Assembly (NCBI GenBank): GCA_035610835.1
Contig: CM069459.1
Span: 57,381,817-57,445,816, forward strand
Direction of reading: 5' to 3'
Source of the DNA: Ophiura sarsii
Lineage: Eukaryota > Echinodermata > Ophiuroidea > Amphilepidida > Ophiuridae
DNA: 64,000 nt
The notes beneath the pieces are model-generated. The model was not told the origin of the DNA and made no database searches. It saw only the letters and a program-made list of their open reading frames with translations. Made by a program: the position numbers and the translations under genes. Positions 55,957 through 64,000 of the stretch are shown here, piece after piece; position 1 is the stretch's first letter; each line of letters opens with the position of its first letter.

Positions 55957-56268
55957 TACATTACTAGCAGAGGACATTTTTGTTGTTATGAAAATATTTA
56001 GCGAAAACATGGGTATTATACTTATTGAGCAGGTGAGACAACGTTACACGCATACATAATTTACATTAAAGATAGAAGCGCTACGAAAAATAAAATTAAA
56101 CAAAAACAAAAAAGAACACTGCAAACAGGGTCAGTATGATGGATACAAATGTGACTTCAAAATCTTCTTGAAACTAGGTAGAGTGCATGCCTCCCTGATG
56201 TTTTTTACCCCATATGATATACATATTAATCGTAATTAATATTCTTTTGTTTACCAATCTTCTTTTTT

Positions 56269-56568
56269 GGAAAAAAGTTTACTTTAGATCCCACAATCTG
56301 GAATGAAAAAATAAAAAATATTGTTAATTTCATGAATATATGACAAAAATAAAATGTTCAAAAACAAATCGTAAAAAGTGAACTTTAGGTCCCATATACT
56401 GGTATACCAGTATCAAACGATACTGGCACATGACATGTGCCAGTATCGCTCGATACTGGTACAATATTATTGTTCCAGTACACCAAATTGTGTTCCATAT
56501 CGAGCGATACTGGAATGTTTTTACTTTTCCATTCCATCCAGAATCTGGGATCTAAAGTAAACTTTTCC
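56269..56568. mobile_element. MITE with AAAAGTTTACTTTAGATCCC ends
   Basis: AAGTTTACTTTAGATCCCACAATCTGGAATG at the left pairs with CATTCCATCCAGAATCTGGGATCTAAAGTAAACTT at the right. The centre repeats CCAGTATCGNNCGATACTGG three to four times as nested palindromes. Confidence 0.85.
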
Positions 56569-56569
56569 A

Positions 56570-57033
56570 AACAAATCGGCCTGCCTGTTTGCATCATTTT
56601 TGCTACATCGTATCCATACTATTTACCTGTATTTTCCGGCAAAGATAGTATCTATTCCACTCAATGATATGCCATACTTTCCTAGAAAACCGTCAAATAT
56701 GATCATTACAAATACAGACGAAATGATCAGCGACGAGATCAGAATCCAGAGGACTTTGTTCTTCCCCTGGTTCTGGTCGGGTAAACAAAACATCTTTAAT
56801 CAGATAGTATAAGACAAGGCAGCGATTCAAAAAAGCAAGGCGGTAAATCTACTCCTTTCTTGATATGAACAACAGTTGAGTAAAATAATAACGACTAATG
56901 AAGTGTGCGCTTAGCAGCCTCGTGCTCACAGGTAAATCATTTACCAATATCCGTATAGTTACTATGACAATAACTGTATTGATAAGAACTTGGCATATGA
57001 GCAAACCCCGATGCCTATGACAACGGTTTAAAC
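56570..57033. other. Intergenic, nothing recognised
   Basis: No motif beyond short open frames. Confidence 0.4.
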
Positions 57034-57713
57034 CAGGGGTAGGCAACATACGGCCCGCGAGCCGCATGCGGCCCGCTAGTGGGTTTTTTGTGGCCCACGA
57101 GATGTCTCAAGAAAAAGAAGAAAAAATCAATCCATTTTACATCATCGCAAAAAACGAGCTAGCTGCTTAGCATTTACCGGCACAAATGATGTTCCTCAAC
57201 GTGCGTATCGTCACCATTCACTTGTGATCGGCTATTCACAAACGTTTTGCAGATTGGTGTGACCTTTGATGACGTCGTAACCCTTTTATTTACTTTTATT
57301 TTGGTTTGATTTTAACCTGCCTTATAAGGATTGAGCATTCATCTCTCACACAACACTGTTATTACGTTAGTAGAGCAACCCTAAGTTTAGCTTTACGTCT
57401 ATATGGCAGTTTGTGGCGGAGACTAGCACCTATTGCGTGATTCCCTCTGACTGTCCTATTTTGCAATACGCATAATGGGTGATAGTAATTAGGTAGGTAT
57501 ATTTTCCCCATTAATTGTCATCTGTACTGTATTGAGATTACGTTTTTGTGAAGATAGATTATTAAGCATTCACACATATTGCTTGAAAATCTTCGGAATC
57601 AAAGGTTTGAAATCAACAGCAGGTCATTGCTAAAAAATTGGGTTAGGTGCGGCCCAGACAATTTTTTACTACTATATCTGGCCCATTCATTCAAAAGGGT
57701 TGCCCACCCCTTG
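57034..57713. mobile_element. hAT non-autonomous element CAGGGGTAGGCAAC
   Basis: The left end CAGGGGTAGGCAACATACGG with CGGCCCGCGAGCCGCATGCGGCCCGC, and the right end GGGTTGCCCACCCCTTG, are the well-known layout of a widespread animal hAT group. The 680-bp interior has no transposase. The flanks do not show an exact 8-bp duplication. Confidence 0.8.
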
Positions 57714-57944
57714 TCTAAATATTCAGCGCCAAAAAGGGAATTACCTGGTGATGTATAGAATGCCGTGAGGCGACGGGGAAAACCCTGCTCTCAGGTTGGG
57801 TCGGTTGATCGGTCTTCTTTACCTTGATTTTTTCAAAAAATCGAGGTACTGTATCTCTGCTGTTTCTTATCACAAAGACACTGTATTTGTCCTGTTTCTT
57901 CTTTCTTTCTTTTTTTATATTAGTCGTGAAGCGACTAATAAATC

Positions 57945-59060
57945 AAAATATATTTGGGGTCACTAGGGGGTCAAAATGTTAATGTTTACTCCATTCACTC
58001 AAAATGCTACTTGTCCAAGAGGAAATGATTGATGATTGTCAGAATTGGTCAAAATATTCCTCGGATAGATGTTCATAGAAGTTGCTCCGCGACTAAAAGT
58101 GATACGTACGGGGTCACTAGGGGTCATTGAACTATACACGTGGAAATTGAAGGCATGCTCCGATTTTGATCAAACTTATTGCATCGTATGTCATTTGGTA
58201 AGACAAGAAAAAAGTGAAACATGAATTTGGGGTCATGGTCATACAGTGGTCACTAGGGGTTAAAACGTGATTTTCACTAAAAACGCCCGTGCAATTTAGT
58301 GAAATGACCTAGGATCGTCAAAATCATCAATATATTCCTTATGACCGTACGCTTATATGATTGTTTGGTTTTTTAAATCAATATATATTTGGGGTCACTA
58401 GGGGTCAAAATGTAAATGTTCACTCCATTCACTCAAAATGCTACTTGATTAATGATTGTCATAATAGGTAAAAAGATTCCTTGGATAGATGTTCATATAG
58501 ATTGCTCCGCGACTAAAAGTGATATGTCACACGGGGTCACAAACGGTCATTGACCTTTACAGGTGTAAAATTTAAGACATGCTCTGACCGGACTTCTTTC
58601 ATTGTGTGCGCATTGATATGCCAAGAACAAAAGCTTATCATGGCCTTGGGGTCAAAGGTCAAGAAAAGGTCACTAGGGTCAAATGTAGATTTTCATTCCG
58701 TTCACTCAAAATGCTACTTGTCCGAGAGCAAATGACTGAAGATTGTCAGAATTGGTCAAAAGATTCCTCGGATCAATGTTCATACAGGTTGCTAAAAGTG
58801 ACATATTAGATGGGGTCAGTAGGGGTCATTGACCTATTGACATTTATGACGTGCTCCGATTTCGATTGGATTTATTTCATCTTGAGCGCATTGACAAGTC
58901 AAGAAAAGTAGTAAATCAGGACATTGGGTTCAAAGGTCAAGAAAAGGTCACTAAGGGTCAAAATGTTAATGTTCACTCCTTGCACTCAAAATGCTACTTG
59001 TTCGAGAGGAAAAGACTGATGATAGCCAGAATTGTTCAAAAGCTTCCTGGATCCATGTAC
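57945..59060. repeat. GGTCA-rich tandem repeat, array 2
   Basis: Same unit as 35565-37650, three to four units: GGGGTCACTAGGGGTCAAAA, TGTTCACTCCATTCACTCAA, AAATGATTGATGATTGTCAG, GTGCGCATTGATATGCCAAG. GGGGTCAAAGGTCA is at 58648-58661 and GGGTTCAAAGGTCA at 58926-58939. The array ends at GTACATACAGAGTGAGTCAAA, which resembles a mariner terminus without a partner. Confidence 0.85.
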
Positions 59061-59660
59061 ATACAGAGTGAGTCAAACAAAAGTGTACTATGATTGAAAA
59101 ATAAATAAAAAATATTTCTGACAACAATATTAAGGCAACCAATAATGTAATCAATTACGTCATTAATCTGCTATCATTGGCAAAAAGAATCACGGCAATA
59201 TATGGTACCGTTTAGTAGATATGAATATTTCTGTAAAAGAACGGAATTTTGAAACCGAACAAATTTGTGATTTCACGCCCCAATGAGCGCTTACTAATGT
59301 GTACTAGGATTCAAATGTAAAGGATTAAACAGTCTATTTATTAAACCAATTAAATAAATAATAGCCGTTTTCGGAATTTCTCCTCATTGTTTAACATGAA
59401 ATAAAGATAAAATATTATCACCACCTGTGAGTTAAAAATGATCCATAGATTTCATAAACATGATAAACAAGACGAGGACGTGGAATAAAAATGACCAAAT
59501 GAGTGACTATCTGATATTGTATAAAATACACAATAAGTATTTTGATAAAAAAATAATATTGCCCCTATTTTTCATAAATATGTTCTATTAAGTAAATATT
59601 GCCCTCGATACAGTTAAAATATACGGTCAAAATATCGATGTCCACAGTAAGACTATAGTA
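59061..59660. other. Intergenic, nothing recognised
   Basis: AT-rich. One mariner-like end word at 59062-59080 only. Confidence 0.4.
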
Positions 59661-60056
59661 GGGGAGAGCGGGGCGAGTCCGCCCTCTAATTTTCAGGCTT
59701 GCCTAGTGGACTCATTTTACAAGTTAGAAAGCTATCCTACTTCCAAATGAAAGCTACGTTTCTTAGCTACATACCCCCATAGTTTCAGCACTCTAGAACT
59801 TTTAGTGAGTGCAGGAGTAAGGAAAAACTCCAACAGGGCGGACCTACTCAGGGGTCCTGGTCGGTGAGGAGTTGGTATGAGCCCGGTTCCAGACCGATGA
59901 GGACCCGGTATAGAACGGTATGAGCCCGGTGACCAAAAAAATCAATGCGGCCGTTGACATTTTTTGCTGATTGTTCACCATGTTGGACTCTGTTGTTTTT
60001 CTATATGACGGTAAGGGGCCGCCCAGCTCACACGGATCCATATTAGGGGCCATAAA
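59661..60056. mobile_element. Fragments of two MITE families end to end
   Basis: 59661-59685 (GAGAGCGGGGCGAGTCCGCCC) is related to the 46057 element. From about 59857 to 60056 lies the right half of the CCGGT-rich element of 5611-7599, ending GGTAAGGGGCCGCCCAGCTC-ACACGGATCC. Neither is complete. Confidence 0.65.
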
Positions 60057-60086
60057 TGTTTAAACTTTTTAATAAAACAACAACTA

Positions 60087-60933
60087 TAGTAGATTCATAA
60101 ACTCTGGCGCATCGGTATCGATTTTGGACCTCGTCCATTGGGCGTTAGAGGAACCCATTTTGACCAATGATGAAACAGCGGTACTTTTATAGATGTTATT
60201 ATCATGATTATTTGCGCTCCATAATCAAATGCTATTCATGATAGTGTGGCTTTATGAATAGGGCTGATCATATAGCTTTACAATCACGACAACAACAAAA
60301 AACTTAATCCAGCAGCTTCAAATGTGTTATCCCTTTGGAAGCGGTTACCACAATAAAAACAAATCGACCATCATCGACCGTATACAGGTTTCGAAAGAAA
60401 ACTATTATGTATGTCATTTTACCTATTCATAATTTAGTGGATACTTTTTATTATTTTCCGTTTTTATTATGCACGTGGAATAAAGGAAACATTAAAATGA
60501 AAATAATAGTTCTACGTATTTATTTGCGAGAAAAAAACCGGAAAATAATTCAATAATCATTTTTTTATATACCTAGGTACAAAACCATTTGTCCTAATTA
60601 AATGGAAAAACAGTTATATCAACCAAGATACGGATTATAAACGTTACTTTAAGTATTTCTCTGGCTATGAGGCCACCTGAATATCTTTATCAATTTATCT
60701 GAATAACAAGACATTTCTTTATCGTTATGCCGATAATCCAACCGTAAGTTCCTTGTCACTAGGTACATAGTGGTGACTACATCACAGTAGTCATGGTAGT
60801 ACATGCACACGAAGACACGGTATTAACCTTGCATATTACGATTAAATTCGGGTGCCTCCCCCTCTTTTGCTTCTGTTACCTCTTTACTGAAATGGTAAAT
60901 CGCTAAAATCGGCCAATGTCTGCGAATCGACTA
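60087..60933. mobile_element. TA-targeted element, copy 2 (inverted relative to 36135)
   Basis: The reverse complement matches 36135-36955 over almost its whole length, including GCGTTAGAGGAACCCATTTT and TGCTATTCATGATAGTGTGG. The termini TAGTAGATTC and GAATCGACTA are inverted, with flanking CTA/TAG. Confidence 0.75.
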
Positions 60934-61389
60934 TAGCACCTATGGCGAAAATCCGGCCAAAATATACACAGTTAAATCTGCAATACCAGATTCTTTTAGG
61001 GACTATATCACCCCTGCACGTGCGCAATTGTTGATATGCACACAATAGCACTCCCCTTCGGGGTCGTGCCATTATTCACAAATCAACATCAGCGCGAGTA
61101 CATTGAATTGTCAATTTCTCTCGAATCAACACATTTATTGACCTATAAAGTAAAATCTATGTGATAGTTGTAGTGCCAGAAATTGGCAAGTGTACGTTAA
61201 ATTTTATTTAGAGTAGATAGTATGGTCTCTAACCTGTGACACAAGATGCATACTAGCTAGCCTGACACAACCAAAAGGAGGTGGAAACGATTCACCTAAA
61301 TATTGTTCTATAACTTGATTTTCGATTAGGAAATAACACTAATTCCATAACATTTTTATTATAATTACTTCATCTCATAATCGACGGGG
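60934..61389. other. Intergenic, nothing recognised
   Basis: No gene or repeat recognised. Confidence 0.4.
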
Positions 61390-62010
61390 TCGGACGTTTT
61401 ATTATTTAATTAAATAATTGAATAAATAAACAAATAAATAAACAAACAGATAAATAAATAATTAAATTAATAATTTAATTTTAAAAAAAAATCCATTTAT
61501 TTATTTATTTATTTATGATACAAAAGGTATTTCAATTGTCAATTAACCAATTATGATTAAGTAATTGATTGATTAAAATGAATAATAACTAATTGAATAT
61601 TTAAAAAATTATTAGTTAATAATCAATCAACAAATTAATTGATTAATTATTAATTAATTATCGATTAATCATTAATCAATTATTAATTAATTGTTAATTA
61701 ATAACCAATTAATCAATTATTAATTATCTATTACTTGTCTATCTATTACTTAATCATCTAATAACTAATTACCTATAAATCAATTAATCAATTATAAATT
61801 TTTGATTAATTATTACTCTTAGAATGTCTGTTTAAGAAGATATATATTAACCTAATATTTAGTGCTTAAAGGCAAAACAAATGAGGCAGTTCAATGAAAG
61901 ACTCTTTGTTTTGCACCTGGTTGACATTGATGTCTATTCTTAATCAGCTATAGATATTCATATTTGGTACGGGACCTTTAACTCGTATTTTCAGGGGCCT
62001 TTGTTTATGT
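61390..62010. repeat. TTAATTAA-rich block, copy 2
   Basis: AATAAATAAACAAATAAATA and TAATTAATTATCGATTAATC stretches, then a right border (GTTGACATTGATGTCTATTC...GGGACCTTTAACTCGTAT) shared with 41680-41775. Confidence 0.75.
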
Positions 62011-63494
62011 AATGTAGATAACAATTATGTACAATATTACAATGACGCTACCTTTCAAAACTTGAAACTTTATTTCAAGGAAATATTGAGACTGCTAGTT
62101 TTACATTGAAACTAACGGGGATTCAACATTTACGGCCGATCATGTCCACCGTCAGGTGCCTTAGGGAGCACCGCTCCCGGGAAATATTGAGCAGAATTGG
62201 GGAAATAATGCCAAGTGGAAAAAGAAAAGTATTGGGGAAAAGGGTGAAAAAAGATGAAGAGAAAAAATGCAACTTTGGGTTATGAGCTGTGGTTGCACAG
62301 GTATATACTATAACGTGTTTATTGTTTTATTGCTTTTCCCCAGTGACGGAGTTACAGGGGGCAAGGGGAGCATTTCCCCCAAAAATGCCCCATCAATCAA
62401 TTTACACAATGTAGTTAAAATTAAGAAAACAATCGACAATTTTAGCATAAAAAGGCATTTTTTTTTCGCACTTCGCGCACATTTTCGTACTAAATTAGGT
62501 TAAATTAGACAAAATGTCACAATTTTAGCGTCAAATGTCACAAAACAAATTCCGCTTCGCGCACATCATTTTTTTCAGGCCTCCCCTAAAACAATTCTTC
62601 ACAAATGTTAAATTATTACTATGGTACTGGTACATCGAAAGAACACTATAGCTAACATATTGTAATCTGATTTGTATGTGTAGGTGGGGAAATGTTAAGC
62701 TCAAAACCTTGCTCCTGGGGAAGAAACAACTTTGTGCAACCCTGGTACTATGTTATAATGTAGCAATTGTACAAAAGCCTTACTCTTTCATAAAACGAAT
62801 TCATAGAAATTCCATCATTCTATCGTGTGACTAATTTCAATCTTAGCTCTGTATTTTGAGGGGGAGAACACGACCACACACGGAAAATGGGTATTTTGAT
62901 AATTACTACACAAACTATAACTGCCTATTCAAATCCAAATATAATCGTGCAACACCATTGTTAACCCACGGGGAATCCAAGTCTGGTCAGTTGGAATTTT
63001 TGTCACCAAGAAAAAAAAACAGGAACAAAATGTACGTCATATCCATCTCCTGTTAGATATTGTCATACGTGATGTTCGACCATTTCAGTTTATTCTTGTG
63101 TTTGGCTATATCAATTAATTCTTTCTCTAAAATTGAAACGGTGTTATTAAGCAATAATTTGTCCACTGGCACAATGGGATGCCTTTTAGTGACGATATCG
63201 ATTTTTGTAGTATCTATCAACAATTCTTATAATACAATTTAATTGAAGTTATGATATTCAAGATTTAAAGGTTCTATCAAATTTGTATTATGACGACACA
63301 CATCGATGTGCAATTTTTGTTTTATTGATCTCAATTAATGACACGTTTTCAATGAAGATTTATTTCATATTATTTGATCAATATAGGTAGGTTTCAATTT
63401 CCATCGCCACATAGAATTAAACAATGTAGGTCGCATAAAGACAGGTTTCCGACATGACAGGTAAGATTCGATATTATAGTTACGATGGTGATAC
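62011..63494. other. Intergenic, repeat debris, no supported gene
   Basis: 62098-62150 shares ACGGCCG(A/T)TC(A/G)TGTC with 48930-48955. 62340-62590 has CAGTGACGGAGTTACAGGGG, like a hAT end, and two CGCACTTCGCGCAC-type words. No coding evidence. Confidence 0.35.
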
Positions 63495-64000
63495 ATACAT
63501 ACATAATGTATATACATACGAAAGGCTTTTATACCGCGCCATTTCTAAAAGACCACGGCGCAAAATATATACACAAAAATACATGAAAATCAACATGGCA
63601 TCAAGAGCAATAAACAGAGAAATATCTAACAAGATTAAATAGAAGCAATCAGATTTGTGAAAACAGGTGATGTTTGAGAGCTTTCTTAAACACTGTAACA
63701 GAGCATGATGTGCGGACTGCAACTGGTAATTTGTTCCATAGTTTTAGTGCAGCATAGAAGAAAGCTTTGTCAGCAGCTGATGCAAGAGTCCGGTTATGAA
63801 TTTTGTGTTCTGTTAGACGAGACTAAAAGTGGGGAAGCATGTTCTTTTTTTGCAACACAGAAGATTAGCTTCGCAGCCCAGTTCTGCAGAACTTGTAGAC
63901 GAGCAATTTCTTTAGCATTAGCACCCATGAGTAATACATTTCCATAGTCTAGTCTGGACAGAACAAGGGAACGGACAATGTCATTGCATGTGTTGAAGTC
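63495..64000 (-). pseudogene. CR1-like LINE 3' end, inverted copy running off the window
   Basis: Minus-strand copy of the element at 18255-18915: LVLSRLDYGNVLLMGANAKE, RLQVLQNWAAKLIFCVAKK, then LAS-AADKAFFYAALKLWNKLP and the same GGCGCGGTATAAAAGCC...(TATG)n 3' end. About 157 bp corresponding to 18435-18588 are missing, so it is an internally deleted relative. Confidence 0.85.

Noticed and set aside
57929..57950. Hairpin TTAGTCGTGAAGCGACTAA followed by AT-rich sequence as a terminator
   Set aside because: A bacterial-type terminator has no meaning in this eukaryotic context. It is probably the edge of a repeat.

Overview
The window looks like a nuclear contig from a metazoan, most likely a marine invertebrate and possibly a deuterostome such as an echinoderm or hemichordate. 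This rests on long introns with GT..AG borders, decayed non-LTR retrotransposons of CR1/L2, L1-Tx1 and Penelope type, dense nested MITEs, long microsatellites, an interstitial TTAGGG tract and a 100-N scaffold gap (43077-43176). The species cannot be fixed from sequence alone. No tRNA, rRNA, CRISPR or bacterial operon structure is visible.

Host-like coding sequence is sparse. (1) 2214-2404 (+) is the last exon of an M14 metallocarboxypeptidase, with the catalytic Glu context and a poly(A) signal at 2530; its other exons lie outside the window. (2) 24033-30193 (+) is the one complete gene I can assemble: five exons, 1080 codons, all junctions in phase. It has a coiled-coil N-terminal half and a C-terminal half with a RAG1/CMC-like DDE transposase layout (GDKGG, FGD plus CxxC, SExxxExxH), split by a canonical PHD finger. 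(3) 49138-49204 (+) may be a first exon of a SAM-like protein. (4) A hydrophobic minus-strand ORF is kept in both copies of a local duplication (13066-13230 and 15653-15805).

Layout: 1-8.6 kb holds LINE remnants, foldback MITEs, the carboxypeptidase exon, and a CR1/L2 LINE split by a 2-kb TA-flanked insertion. 8.1-16.25 kb is a tandem duplication; each copy is the empty site for insertions in the other, including an L1-Tx1 LINE with 17-bp target duplications. 16-24 kb is intergenic with foldback and hAT-like MITEs and a LINE 3' end. 24-31 kb is the transposase-like gene with MITEs in its introns and 3' flank and a 110-bp tandem array downstream. 31-43 kb is nested palindromic elements, GGTCA-rich tandem repeats and other minisatellites, up to the gap. 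43-53.7 kb holds hAT-like elements, foldbacks, LINE and Penelope remnants and a 450-bp (TAA)n array. 53.7-64 kb holds more MITEs, a hAT element, another GGTCA-rich array and an inverted LINE end running off the window.

The most notable object is the PHD-containing DDE-like gene. No terminal inverted repeats bounding it were found by eye, so it is either a domesticated transposase or an element whose ends are not recognisable here.
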